Under the pieces are notes generated by a model. It saw only the letters and a list, made by a program, of their open reading frames with translations, was not told the DNA's origin and made no database searches. A stretch of 64,000 nt of DNA. It comes from Lepas anatifera. Its lineage: Eukaryota; Arthropoda; Thecostraca; Lepadidae. The position numbers were made by a program, and so were the translations under genes. The stretch spans positions 62,001 to 126,000 of the forward strand of contig JAOTON010000204.1 of NCBI GenBank assembly GCA_034440635.1, written 5' to 3'. Each line of letters starts with the position of its first letter. Positions within the stretch are counted from its first letter, which is position 1. Below are positions 41,935 to 53,755 of the stretch, one piece after another.

Positions 41935-44900
41935 GGCCGGGCGGGGACGGGGTCATCTGCCGGGGCAGATACGGGGTCAGCTGCCGGGGCATATAGTGGT
42001 CATCTGCCGGGGCAGATACGGGGTTAGCTGCCGGGGCATATAGTGGTAATCTGCCGCGGCAGATACGGGGTTAGCTGCCGCGGCAGATACGGGGTTAGCT
42101 GCCGGGGCAGATACGGGGTCAGCTGCCGGGGCATATAGTGGTCATCTACCGGGGCAGATACGGGGTTAGCTGCCGGGGCATATAGTGGTCATCTGCCGGG
42201 GCAGATACGGGGTTAGCTGCCGGGGCATATAGTGGTCATCTGCCGCGGCAGATACGGGGTTAGCTGCCGCGGCAGATACGGGGTTAGCTGCCGGGGCAGA
42301 TACGGGGTTAGCTGCCGGGGCATATAGTGGTCATCTGCCGGGGCAGATACGGGGTTAGCTGCCGGGGCATATAGTGGTCATCTGCCGCGGCAGATACGGG
42401 GTTAGCTGCCAGGGCATATAGTGCTCATCTGCCGGGGCAGATACGGGGTCATCTGCCGGGGCATATAGTGGTCATCTGCCGCGGCAGATACGGGGTTAGC
42501 TGCCGCGGCAGATACGGGGTTAGCTGCCGGGGCAGATACGGGGTTAGCTGCCGGGGCATATAGTGGTCATCTGCCGGGGCAGATACGGGGTTAGCTGCCG
42601 CGGCAGATACGGGGTTAGCTGCCGGGGCAGATACGGGGTTAGCTGCCGGGGCATATAGTGCTCATCTGCCGGGGCAGATACGGGGTCATCTGCCGGGGCA
42701 TATAGTGGTCATCTGCCGCGGCAGATACGGGGTTAGCTGCCGCGGCAGATACGGGGTTAGCTGCCGGGGCAGATACGGGGTCATCTGCCGGGGCATATAG
42801 TGGTCATCTGCCGCGGCAGATACGGGGTTAGCTGCCGGGGCATATAGTGGTCATCTGCCGCGGCAGATACGGGGTTAGCTGCTGCGGCAGATACGGGGTT
42901 AGCTGCCGGGGCAGATACGGGGTTAGCTGCCGCGGCATATAGTGGTCATCTGCCGGGGCAGATACGGGGTTAGCTGCCGCGGCAGATACGGGGTTAGCTG
43001 CCGGGGCAGATACGGGGTTAGCTGCCGGGGCATATAGTGCTCATCTGCCGGGGCAGATACGGGGTCATCTGCCGGGGCATATAGTGGTCATCTGCCGCGG
43101 CAGATACGGGGTTAGCTGCCGCGGCAGATACGGGGTTAGCTGCCGGGGCAGATACGGGGTTAGCTGCCGGGGCATATAGTGGTCATCTGCCGGGGCAGAT
43201 ACGGGGTTAGCTGCCGGGGCATATAGTGCTCATCTGCCGGGGCAGATACGGGGTCATCTGCCGGGGCATATAGTGGTCATCTACCGGGGTAGATACGGGG
43301 TTAGCTGCCGGGGCAGATACGGGGTTAGCTGCCAGGGCATATAGTGGTCATCTACCGGGGCAGATACGGGGTTAGCTGCCGGGACAGATACGGGGTCATC
43401 TGCCGGGGCATATAGTGGTCATCTACCGGGGCAGATACGGGGTCAGCTGTCGGGGCAGATACGGGGTTAGCTGCCGGGGCAGATACGGGGTTAGCTGCCG
43501 GGGCATATAGTGGTCATCTGCCGGGGCAGATACGGGGTAGGCTGCCGGGGCATATAGTGCTCATCTGCCGGGGCAGATACGGGGTCATCTGCCGGGGCAT
43601 ATAGTGGTCATCTGCCGCGGCAGATACGGGGTTAGCTGCCGGGGCAGATACGGGGTTAGCTGCCGGGGCAGATACGGGGTTAGCTGCCGGGGCAGATACG
43701 GGGTTAGCTGCCGGGGCAGATACGGGGTTAGCTGCCGGGGCAGATACGGGGTTAGCTGCCAGGGCATATAGTGGTCATCTACCGGGGCAGATACGGGGTT
43801 AGCTGCCAGGGCATATAGTGGTCATCTACCGGGGCAGATACGGGGTTAGCTGCCGGGGCAGATACGGGGTTAGCTGCCAGGGCATATAGTGGTCATCTAC
43901 CGGGGCAGATACGGGGTTAGCTGCCGGGACAGATACGGGGTCATCTGCCGGGGCATATAGTGGTCATCTACCGGGGCAGATACGGGGTCAGCTGTCGGGG
44001 CAGATACGGGGTTAGCTGCCGGGGCAGATACGGGGTTAGCTGCCGGGGCATATAGTGGTCATCTGCCGGGGCAGATACGGGGTAGGCTGCCGGGGCATAT
44101 AGTGCTCATCTGCCGGGGCAGATACGGGGTCATCTGCCGGGGCATATAGTGGTCATCTGCCGCGGCAGATACGGGGTTAGCTTCCGGGGCAGATCACGGG
44201 GTTAGCTGCCGGGGCAGATACGGGGTTAGCTGCCGGGGCAGATAGGGGTTAGCTGCCGGGGCAGATACGGGGTTAGCTGCCGGGGCAGATACGGGGTTAG
44301 CTGCCGGGGCATATAGTGGTCATCTGCCGGGGCAAATACGGGGTTAGCTGCCGGGGCAGATACGGGGTTAGCTGCCGGGGCAGATACGGGGTTAGCTGCC
44401 GGGGCATATAGTGGTCATCTGCCGGGGCAGATACGGGGTTAGCTGCCGGGGCAGATACGGGGTTAGCTGCCAGGGCATATAGTGGTCATCTGCCGGGGCA
44501 GATACGGGGTTAGCTGCCGGGGCATATAGTGGTCATCTACCGGGGCAGATACGGGGTCATCTGCCGGGGCATATAGTGGTCATCTACCGGGGCAGATACG
44601 GGGTTAGCTGCCGGGGCATATAGGGGTCATCTACCGGGGCAGATACGGGGTTAGCTGCCGGGGCAGATACGGGGTTAGCTGCCAGGGCATATAGTGGTCA
44701 TCTACCGGGGCAGATACGGGGTTAGCTGCCGGGGCATATAGTGGTCATCTACCGGGGCAGATACGGGGTTAGCTGCCGGGGCATATAGTGGTCATCTACC
44801 GGGGCAGATACGGGGTTAGCTGCCGGGGCAGATACGGGGTTAGCTGCCAGGGCATATAGTGGTCATCTACCGGGGCAGATACGGGGTTAGCTGCCGGGGC

Positions 44901-45370
44901 ATATAGTGGTCATCTACCGGGGCAGATACGGGGTTAGCTGCCGGGGCATATAGTGGTCATCTACCGGGGCAGATACGGGGTTAGCTGCCGGGGCAGATAC
45001 GGGGTTAGCCATGGTCTCCGGGGCAGATACGGGGCTAGCTGCCGGGGCATATAGTGGTCATCTACCGGGGCAGATACGGGGTTAGCTGCCGGGGCAGATA
45101 CGGGGCTAGCTGCCGGGGCATATAGTGGTCATCTACCGGGGCAGATACGGGGTTAGCTGCCGGGGCATATAGTGGTCATCTACCGGGGCAGATACGGGGT
45201 TAGCTGCCGGGGCAGATAGGGGGTTAGCTGCCAGGGCATATAGTGGTCATCTACCGGGGCAGATACGGGGTTAGCTGCCGGGGCATATAGTGGTCATCTA
45301 CCGGGGCAGATACGGGGTTAGCTGCCGGGGCAGATACGGGGTTAGCTGCCGGGGTAGTCACGGGGTCAGT
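41935..45370. repeat. 23/24-bp satellite with 47-bp higher-order units, ~3.4 kb
   Basis: Two monomers alternate or cluster: CAGATACGGGGTTAGCTGCC plus GGGG (24 bp) and CATATAGTGGTCATCTGCCG plus GGG (23 bp). Variants with GCCGCGGC make a palindromic TGCCGCGGCA. Longer blocks are duplicated, for example about 43381-43620 again at 43926-44165, a 545-bp shift. It lies in the intron of the PEAK-like gene directly against the exon at 41777-41932. The minus-strand frame (LTPYLPRQ)n is open in places. Confidence 0.95.
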
Positions 45371-45767
45371 TGCCGGAGTAGACACCTGGTGAACTACCGG
45401 GAAAGGCACAGGGATTTAATGAAGGCACGGGGGTTCATGACCCCCGTGAGCGTTAGTGCCAGACCTCTCTCCAGTGTGGGTTTTAATGTGTGCTATCTAC
45501 TTATCGTATATATTTATTAATATCACAGGTATGTTGCACGTATTGTATAGGAAGACCCGTGAGAGGACAGCTCAAACTAAACCAAGTTCTTCCCCAGCTG
45601 AGCATTACGCAACAACATCAGTTTGGAGGTTGCCATCGAAATGATGTCCTCTAGATGTGAGACCCCACAGATCACCCGCCCTACCCAGTGAAAAAGGTGC
45701 AGCACATTACTGCCATCAACACTGATTTGAACAGTGCACCCTAGAGGGTAGACAAAGCTGGGTTTAC
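45371..45767. other. intronic, no feature
   Basis: The satellite fades out near 45370-45420. Nothing else recognised before the next exon. Confidence 0.35.
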
Positions 45768-45820
45768 CTCTGCTGTCGGCTCCGCAGCATCAGTGGGACA
45801 TCTCTGCGAGGCGGCAGCAG
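45768..45820 (-). CDS. PEAK/Pragmin-like gene, small exon
   Basis: A short segment with a consensus-like donor (GCAGAG|GTAAACC) and acceptor CAGCTGCCTGCAG at 45821. Read with one base carried from the exon at 47730 it gives AAAASQRCPTDAAEPTAE and leaves in phase 0, as the next exon requires. A stronger upstream acceptor (CTCTTCCCAG, exon start 45830) would introduce a stop in the joined frame. Support is from splice sites and phase only. Confidence 0.4.
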
Positions 45821-45830
45821 CTGCAGGCAG

Positions 45831-46529
45831 CTGGGAAGAGGCAGAGCACCCAGTCAGGGCCGTAAGAGCTGCAACTTGACATCTTTCGTATGACACGGAC
45901 ACTGACACCATTCCTCGGGGATGCTTCTAGAAGTGCTATCATTTTGATGAGAGGAACACGAAGAGCCATAGTTTGTTGTGATATTTTCTGTTAAAGAACA
46001 GTCAGAGAATACAAATCTAGTCTTTCGACGAGATCCCTACCTCCGATGAGTTTCTCTTGTTTAGATACGGCTACAAAAATAAAATATGGCCACAAATATA
46101 GTCGAATATTTAAATAAGCATTGGTAAGCTCTTAGACTTGATAGCTTCTAATATCAAAATAGCATTAAATCAAATGCGAAGACTACAACGACTAACTCAT
46201 AAAACTAACAATATTGTGTTTTCAACAGTATACGCATATGAAATAAGTTTCAGCCGATAAATTCAAAATATTTTTGGTATCTATCTGAACAACCAGAGAA
46301 CAATTTGTTTTATTGAACCAAAATAAATAAGTTATTTTCAATTTTATGAAATATACACATCCCATTTTTCGGGGCAGCTGCATTGCTCTGTATTGTTCGG
46401 ACGAACGTCCCAGCGTAAATCAACGCTCCAGGGAGCCCACTGAGTAAAATTGTATCATTATATTAAATGCAACGGGTTCACTTGCTACGTTTTATTTTTA
46501 TCTACCGTACAACACCTCAGTTGCCGGTG
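45831..46529. other. intron, AT-rich
   Basis: No feature recognised. Confidence 0.35.
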
Positions 46530-46660
46530 ACGCGTAACGTCACGGACACTCACATGAGCATATGTGATGTCCCTGCCGCTCACCTGAGTACATGTGACAT
46601 CACGGCCGCTCACCTGAGTATATGTGACGTCACTGGCGCTCACCTGAGGAGTCACGACGT
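46530..46660. repeat. 30-bp minisatellite carrying TGACGTCA sites
   Basis: Units of CTCACCTGAGTATATGTGAC plus GTCACTGGCG repeat about four times with a 30-bp step. Several contain TGACGTCA or one-base variants (CRE-like palindrome). Confidence 0.8.
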
Positions 46661-47036
46661 CAGCGGCAACAGGGGAGTCCTGACGGACCGAGCCCGCCCT
46701 GTCCGGCTTCCGAGGCGTCAGTCCTGCCCGGTAAGTGCCTGCCCAACACCACCATTCTGCGTTAAGCATCCGTGAGAAAAAACATACATGTTAGGGGAAA
46801 AGAACAAGAGGAGTAGGGGCAGACAAATTTACATCGAGCAATACTATTCTTGATATTACAGTCAGGAGATGTAGAGTATAGTGCATTCGTTTTTTGCATG
46901 ATCATTTAAACAACTGCTATACTCCTCATCAATAATACTTTACTGGTGTATCCTGTCCATATTATAACCAGCAGGTTTAACTTATTTGTATTCTTCTTAC
47001 AAAGCACTGACTAAAGCATATATATGAGACCATGTC
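46661..47036. other. intron, no firm feature
   Basis: A plus-strand splice donor-like CCCGGTAAGTGCC lies at 46728-46740, without a recognised exon. Confidence 0.3.
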
Positions 47037-47125
47037 TTATATCGACACATTGGTGACGCCGTACAACCTTGGCAGTTGGTGTGTCGTTAAACTCCAAACA
47101 ACCATGAACATCTCGTCACATTCGA
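47037..47125 (+). mobile_element. SINE 3'-end fragment
   Basis: TTGGTGACGCCGTACAACCT, GGCAGTTGGTGTGTCGTTAA and CTCCAAAC follow the tail of the SINEs at 1.5 and 7.5 kb (GGCGCCATATGAACC, CAGTTGGTGC, AAGCCCCAAA). Head and body are missing. Confidence 0.55.
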
Positions 47126-47729
47126 TATCACTCCTTACTTTGTGTTCATTCGCTCTTCTCCAATTACCTATCGTTATCATTTTTGCCTGGGTTTGAGGGC
47201 GCATCCGGTGCAGGCGTGGCCATACGGTGTCCGAGTGGGTGGACCTACCATCTCTAATGCATACCAAATCTAACCTCGCGAGCGTCGGCTGCACTACCCA
47301 AACTCCTGTTTACGGCGCCTCCAATGTAAGCGACGTTAAAACGACTATGTGCGACAGGCTAATATGCCTGTCACATCAGCTGAGTTAAATGGGCTCGACA
47401 TGTCCATCTGTTCCACTGCGGTGTCTGGATGCCCCCGGGATATGTACGGGCTGCTGCACGTGTCAGCTATTTGGTGGAGCCCATGGAATGGTTAAGTTCG
47501 AGTCAAGGTCACATCCTACACACAGCAACCAATCACTGGGTCTGGCATCGGCTGGCACGTCCTGCTGTCGTCTAAAAGCCAACAATGCCCATTTACATTG
47601 GCATTTGGGATATTACAGATGCCTTTGAAGAGGACGAGAGAGGTAAAACCAGGGAACGCCTGCAGCAACCGAGGGAGAGTATCCGTAAAAGTTGTGGATC
47701 TGTAACGGGCCGTGAGCCGAGTGACTGAC

Positions 47730-47891
47730 CTAGGTTGGCATACTCGGAGTCAGCGCGGCCGGAAGAGCGTCCTGAGCCCGTCCTGCTGAACAGCTCGGCA
47801 GCAGGCGGCGCGGGTCGCGAGGGAGGCGTCACTGGCTCCGACTGGTCCATGGAGGAGGTGCGGCGCGGAGGCGGCGGAGGCTTCGGGCGTC
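47730..47891 (-). CDS. PEAK/Pragmin-like gene, proline-rich exon
   Basis: Acceptor GTGTTTGCTCAG and donor CCTAG|GTCAGT. The 162-bp exon encodes RPKPPPPPRRTSSMDQSEPV, TPPSRPAPPAAELFSRTGSG and RSSGRADSEYANL. The polyproline-basic stretch looks like an SH3 ligand and SEYANL like a tyrosine-phosphorylation site, both usual in the disordered N-terminal region of PEAK/Pragmin scaffolds. It starts with two bases of a split codon and ends with one, so a further upstream exon is needed. A weak candidate ends at about 52757 (AACAG|GTGAGAG on the minus strand), not annotated. Confidence 0.5.
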
Positions 47892-47926
47892 CTGAGCAAA
47901 CACACAGGTGAGAGGTCAGATACCGC

Positions 47927-48090
47927 CAGTGACGGATCTACGGCGGCTGTCTGCGGGAGGGAGGGGGTACAATAGGGCCCAGCATCGTGAGAAACATTTT
48001 CTAATCGGGTACAATCAGTGTGTTTTGGGGCTCCCTCCCCCTTCCCTTCTTTGTGGCTCCCTCCCCCTTTCCTGCTGGTTCCACCGACTG
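47927..48090. mobile_element. hAT-like MITE
   Basis: Begins CAGTGACGGATC and ends CCACCGACTG. Inside, GGGAGGGAGGGGG and CCTCCCCCTTCC face each other as extended inverted repeats. The flanks GATACCGC and ATACCGGC look like a decayed 8-bp duplication. It ends 36 bp from the splice acceptor of the exon at 47891. Confidence 0.5.
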
Positions 48091-50423
48091 ATACCGGCAC
48101 ACACAATCCGTACACTATGTGGACTCCTGAGTCATTACTGACTTTCTGGCTGAGTTACAAAATTGATAGCCAGAAAGCAAACGTAGTCACGCAGGCGACA
48201 AATTCAGGCTTTCCAATGATGCAAGTATGTATGTACATACCTAGATACCATTGACAATTTCCTCGGACATCTGTTGAACTCATGTGTTTTCCATCGACAT
48301 AACTGTTCTGCTGTTATCTATGATCAAACCGATTCGCACAAACATACCAGACTTATCTGATCTGGGCTTACTGCGCAGGCATAAGAGCTGTCTCGATGAT
48401 ATGGGTCAGTCTCGGAGAAATTATGAGGTTTTATCGGACAAAGAGTGAATTCGAACCTGAAATCTACTAACGCAAACACTTTTTTCTCAGTAAAAATAGG
48501 GTTTTAAACAAAATCAGCCACCATATGGGTATCATCTGCCAAGATGATTCATGTAAGGAATCTATACAACATTGGTGTATCATAACTTCATTTGCAAAAA
48601 CCACCTTTAGTGAGCCTTCCTTCGCTCTATCAGACTCAGCGGCAGATACAAACTATTGTTCTTTAGGCTGTGCGAGTAAGGAACGGCCTAAAGTGGTGAG
48701 CAATGTAACGTCTTATAAAGAGCATTGGTCTGATCTGAGCGGGCAGTTGCCAGTTGTTATCCTGCACAGATCCCAGCTCGTCCCCGCCGCTCCCGCTGCA
48801 AAACCTCGGTGCAGAATCTGGTGCCAAGGGCAAACCTTTCAAAGGCAAGCGCTGGGAAATGAAACTGAATGACAGCCAGTTTGGTCAATCGCGCTAACTG
48901 GACGTCTTTGTCGGACGGCAGCGTCGCCGGTTTTTACGGCGACAGCTCGCCACTGCTGGCTTCTTCCAACAGACCTGCACTTTTGTATTCATACCCTCCG
49001 ACTCAGTGGCAGCCGGCGACTAGGAATTCATGAGCTAAGTAAACCCATGTGTCAACTGTAGTGTCTTGTCTGGCTTCTCGGCTCGTCTGTCAGCTGTACC
49101 AGTCTTTTTCTGTTTGCCGTGCATTGTATGGGGTTATGTTTTGCAGAGAGTTGCACAGTGCATATCGGCGTACAGCAGCTTCCTGTTTTTGATTACCTGA
49201 CAATCCACACATCCACCCAAGGCAATCTTAACATCATTCTTAACTGGTAGAAGCTCATTTTATACCAATGAACGCTCCCACCACGCTAGTATGTATAATA
49301 ATCATCGCGTCAAGGGGGGCGCCACCCCCAATTTTTGCCAAAAATTTTCTATCTCGTCAAAATAAGAGAAAACCGACATTTTATATCCGTGACACAGCCA
49401 AATTGAACTTTGTACTGATTTTAAGTTTTTCAGCATCGTTAAGTTTGGCTCCATTTTTCCGGTGGCGCATTATGGTAATAATAGTTCATGCGGCCACTAA
49501 ACACTATTACTTTGTCCGTGCATTAAAAGCCATTAGTCAATGGTAACAGCCTGATTGTAGCAATACTACAATTGCTACATGTCTCCGGGGAATCTTAACA
49601 TGCAACAGATGTTGTCTCCTGGTAAGTTCGACAGTCACCGGAAATAAAGACTCACTTATTTCAATTTTAAACCTGGGCTATCTTGTGGAATTACATTTCC
49701 ATGGAGATCTCCTACCATCGGTGGATAAAGAGCGCGGAAGTATACACAGCTCTTCCAAGCAAACATAAGCTTCTCTTTGAAGATGAGTGGCAGCGGCAGA
49801 GGTCAGAAAATGTACCAATTTTCCCCAACGGTGCCCAATTTTTACACCAGGACAATGCAGGTTCTTCAAAAGGCGAGGGGTTTTGGGGTCTTATAAGAGA
49901 GGAAATGGCTATCCAAACCCACAGAGCGAGTAGATTTGGTATCCGGTAGTGATACCGTACTATATTGAAGGGCTGATTTGCTCGGGCATAGGAACAGGGG
50001 GAGGGACAGGTGGACATGGTCCCACCAATTTTTAAGATCTTAACCATTGACCCCATCGCATTGACTGAAAAGAAACAACATCAAAACACACAATATACAC
50101 CCTCAATGTTTTGGACGTTCCTACACCTGCGATTGTTTGCACCCCAAAGAGTCCCAGTCCCAGTTTCAAAAGCATTACATATTCTGATCCTCCGAGATGT
50201 TCCCCGCCTATGCTGGCAGGGTTGTGATTTTTGTGACCTCTGGCGGCGGCTGCAGCGGCGGCGTCTGACACGCGGCACCTGCGGCGCACCTGAGGCGCGT
50301 CACCAGCAGCCACCCCGCCCCACACAATCTCCCCCACCTGCACCTGGTGCAGCTACAACAACACCTGTGCAAATATGAGCTTCAACTTTTTAGGGTAAAG
50401 CTTAATTTAAATTGCTGATTTGT
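48091..50423. other. unassigned interval
   Basis: No convincing gene. Open frames at 48525-48872 and 50010-50378 are unrecognised. A GC-rich patch at 50235-50350 could be an exon of either strand but has no supported splice partners. Confidence 0.3.
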
Positions 50424-50796
50424 TTAAAAGGAATATGGCACCTTCGTGGGTTTTGTACTGAACAATCAGTGACATAGGACACACAGAAAAGCCCCTGGCT
50501 TCATATTTTGTGTATCTCATAACTCAGCCTTTACTGAGCAACAGCTCTTACCCTTTTGAACTGACTGGTCTCATGCCTCCTGTCCCCCCTCCCCAGCCGT
50601 TAGGCGGCACGGCGTGTGGTCGGTGGTAGGCGTGGCCAGCACGGGACCACGGGTTTGGGATCCACTCTTTACAAATCCCATTTCTCCGCAAATGGTGAGC
50701 TCAAGAATAGACGAAACTTTAAGTGAGAGGTTATACGGTATGATCCGGCTATCTCAGTTCAAAATACCACTAATAAATGTTCCCAATTCCCTTTAA
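50424..50796 (+). mobile_element. family C TTAA MITE, copy C3 (diverged)
   Basis: TTAA, AAGGAATATGGCACCTT on the left; GTTCCCAATTCCCT, TTAA on the right. It shares the interior words GGCTATCTCAGTT and ACACAGAAAA with family-C copies only in part, so it is older or a subfamily. About 373 bp, non-coding. Confidence 0.6.
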
Positions 50797-51372
50797 CCCG
50801 GCATCGCCAGGGCTCTTTCCATACACACCACCGCCTGGGGGGTTCGATCGGACCCCACTACGATCTCGGAAACTGAAAGTGATAAAAAATTGAAACGGTG
50901 TTGGAAGTGCCTTACTGTCTTCTTTTCTGCAGACGAGTATGAAACCTATTCGTTAACCTGTGACGTCACAGTGGGCCAAAAAATGGGTCAACTTTATACC
51001 CACTTGGAAAATCCCTTATAACTCGGAAACCATGAGACCTAGAACAAAACAAAACGCAAAAATGTGATTCCAAAAGACAGAGCAATTCCTTCGATGACTT
51101 TACACTGAGGTATATATCGGTGCGGCCCAGAGTAGGATGCTGGATAAGGCGGTGAAGCCTTGTTCCGAAGGGATCTTCCTGCAAGGCTCTGCGCCAGCCC
51201 AAGTCACACAAAATTCGAGGCGAACTTCAAAAGAAAACGATTGACCTAAATTTGAATTTTCTGGAATATTGCCTAAGTGCGTGACACAGTTCAGAAACTT
51301 ACCACCCAGCCTGCGGGCATGCATAACTCTAAACGACAAATATTTACCAGAGGAGCGGTCAGGCTTTCGATA
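50797..51372. other. unassigned interval
   Basis: No gene recognised. Several short frames, none supported. Confidence 0.3.
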
Positions 51373-51380
51373 AGCTCATC

Positions 51381-51552
51381 CAGTGGCGGACAAAACGGGG
51401 ATTGGGGGATGGGGGCTCAAACTCCTCCACGAAATCCCCGAGTGCCCATAGTGATCACATAGTAAGATATTATTCGGGGTAAAGGTAGTGCAGGGTTGAG
51501 CCCCCATACCCCCCCTCCTCCCCTCTCCACAGAAAATCTAGATCCGCCTCTG
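51381..51552. mobile_element. hAT-like MITE with 8-bp target duplication
   Basis: Starts CAGTGGCGGA and ends TCTAGATCCGCCTCTG. Longer imperfect inverted repeats continue inward (GGGGGATGGGGGCTCAA against TTGAGCCCCCATACCCCC). Flanks AGCTCATC (51373-51380) and AGCCCATC (51553-51560) match at 7 of 8 positions. Termini and 8-bp duplication are typical of hAT-superfamily MITEs. Confidence 0.75.
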
Positions 51553-51560
51553 AGCCCATC

Positions 51561-52104
51561 GAAATGCGCCGTCACTCTGACAAGGAGACAAAGCTGAATG
51601 ACTTAATGTCACGACGCAGACAAGTATCCAATATGCGTCATTGACAAGAGCGTCACCAGGCTGGGGGAGGTCTCCGGGGTCCGGCAGCTGCACTGAAGAA
51701 GTCATTTGCGCCAGTATTGCCTACCCAATGATTTCCAAAATGACGCGAATCAGATATACCTATCCGCACAGTGCCATGCTTGGGAACAACATATAATATT
51801 TTGTAAACTGCAGATTGTTGCAGATTTCCTAGGGACTCCAAGACAGGAGCCAGGGGCCAAAAATACCCCGCAACTTTGGTATAGGCGGATTATACCCTAA
51901 ATTTGTACAGCGGCCCCAACGTTGTAATGGAAGCCTTGGCAACAGTACGCTTGAGAAAAGATCTATGCCACGCTAAACTATGGTCTTGTGAGGGGTAACC
52001 AAGACGGCTTTTTCAGCCAGAAAGGCCAACAACCAGCACAAAAGGACCTTGACATGGTAAAAGACTCAGAACAATAAAGCGTGAGGAGCTTTACACGATC
52101 TTCC
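51561..52104. other. unassigned interval
   Basis: Nothing recognised. Confidence 0.3.
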
Positions 52105-52380
52105 AGACAGCAGTCTCAGGTACGTTTCAGGTTCCAGACAGCAGTCTCAGAAACGTCCCCGGTTTCAGACACCAGTCTCAGGAACGTCCCAGGTTCCAGA
52201 CACCAGTCTCAGGAACGTCCCCGGTTTCTGACACCAGTCTCAGGAATGTCCCAGGTTCCAGACACCAATCTCAGGAACGTCCCCGGTTCCAGACAGCAGT
52301 CTCAGGAACGTCCCCGGTTCCCAGACACCAGGCTCAGGAACGTCCCCGGTTCCAGACAGCAGTCTCAGGAGCGTGCCGGC
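52105..52380. repeat. 31-bp minisatellite, about nine units
   Basis: Units of GGTTCCAGACAGCAGTCTCA plus GGAACGTCCCC repeat in a 31-bp step, with minor variants (CACCAG for CAGCAG). Confidence 0.9.
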
Positions 52381-52679
52381 TGGAGATGAGCCAACCGGCC
52401 GTGGTGGTGGTGGTGGCGGCCGGGGTCAGGTCAGACCGTGGGCGGCAACACCCGCACACTGGTGATGAAACGGGGCCGGCGGGGCCGGCGCCACCAGCGA
52501 CCCCGGCAGACGGCATACCTCACACCTCTGCTGCTGCTGCCGCCGACCATTGTTACCGCAACACTAACGGTTTTGCAACGGTTTTAATGCCTGATATACG
52601 TAGAGGCAATTGTTCTTCTCATTTACTGAACCAGTGAAGTATCCTCTCATTCTACTCGCTACTCCCCGATTGTGGGTCA

Positions 52680-52707
52680 TCTCTCTTTCTCGCTCTATCT
52701 CTCTCTC

Positions 52708-52749
<42 letters not shown>

Positions 52750-52750
52750 A
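52680..52750. repeat. (CT)n-rich microsatellite
   Basis: Mostly CT dinucleotides interrupted by TCC and ATC. Confidence 0.9.
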
Positions 52751-52856
52751 CCTGTTCCACTTATCGCCCCATTCACCGGCTCCTCCTCCGCAGCTCTCTG
52801 CCTTGCCGGTCCGCCGCACTGTTCACCGTTCCAGTGGGTGGTGCTGGCCTGCCACC

Positions 52857-53755
52857 GTACTCCTGCCGCCGCCGTCCCACCCCTCAAACCGTACTCCTGC
52901 CGCCGCTGTCCCACCCCTCAAACCGTACTCCTGCCGCCGCCGTCCCACCCCTCAAACCGTACTCCTGCCGCCGCCGTCCCACCCCCTCAAACCGTATCTC
53001 TGCCGCTGCTATCCCACCCCCTCAAACCGTACTCCTGCCGCCGCCGTCCCACCCCTCAAACCGTATCTCTGCCGCTGCTATCCCACCCCCTCAAACCGTA
53101 TCTCTGCCGCTGCTATCCCACCCCCTCAAACCGTACTACTGCCGCCGCCGTCCCACCCTCTCAAACCATACTCCTGCCGCCGCCGTCCCACCCCCTCAAA
53201 CCGTACTCTTGCCGCCGCCGTCCCACCCCCTCAAACTGTACTCCTGCCGCCGCCGTCCAACCCCCTCAAACCGTACTCCTGCCGCCGCCGTCCCACCCCC
53301 TCAAACCGTATCTCTGCCGCTGCTATCCCACCCCTCAAACCGTATCTCTGCCGCTGCTATCCCACCCCCTCAAACCGTACTACTGCCGCCGCCGTCCCAC
53401 CCTCTCAAACCATACTCCTGCCGCCGCCGTCCCACCCCCTCAAACCGTACTCTTGCCGCCGCCGTCCCACCCCCTCAAACTGTACTCCTGCCGCCGCCGT
53501 CCAACCCCCTCAAACCGTACTCCTGCCGCCGCCGTCCCACCCCTCAAACCGTATCTCTGCCGCTGCTATCCCACCCCCTCAAACCGTACTCTTGCCGCCT
53601 CTGTCCCACCCCCTCAAACCGTACTCCTGCCACCGCCGTCCCACCCCCTCAAACCGTACTCCTGCCGCCGCCGTCCCACCCCCTCAAACCGTACTCCTGC
53701 CACCGCCGTCCCACCCCCTCAAACCGTACTCCTGCCGCCGCTGTCCCACTCCCTC
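52857..53755. repeat. 35/36-bp minisatellite, about 25 units
   Basis: Units of CCCCCTCAAACCGTACTCCT plus GCCGCCGCCGTCCCAC alternate with CGTATCTCTGCCGCTGCTAT-type variants. A block containing the rare CCATACTCC variant is repeated at a 244-bp shift (53166 and 53410). All three plus frames are open over most of the array because units differ between 35 and 36 bp, which yields the long Pro-rich ORFs of 474, 393 and 329 codons. I regard these as repeat artefacts: three mutually exclusive frames are equally open and there is no domain outside the array. Confidence 0.9.

Noticed and set aside
41935..45370. CRISPR array
   Set aside because: Units of 23/24 bp are contiguous without unique spacers; it is a satellite in a eukaryotic context.
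48525..48872. 115-codon ORF as a gene
   Set aside because: No recognisable domain, no splice or promoter support, and length is within chance for this composition.
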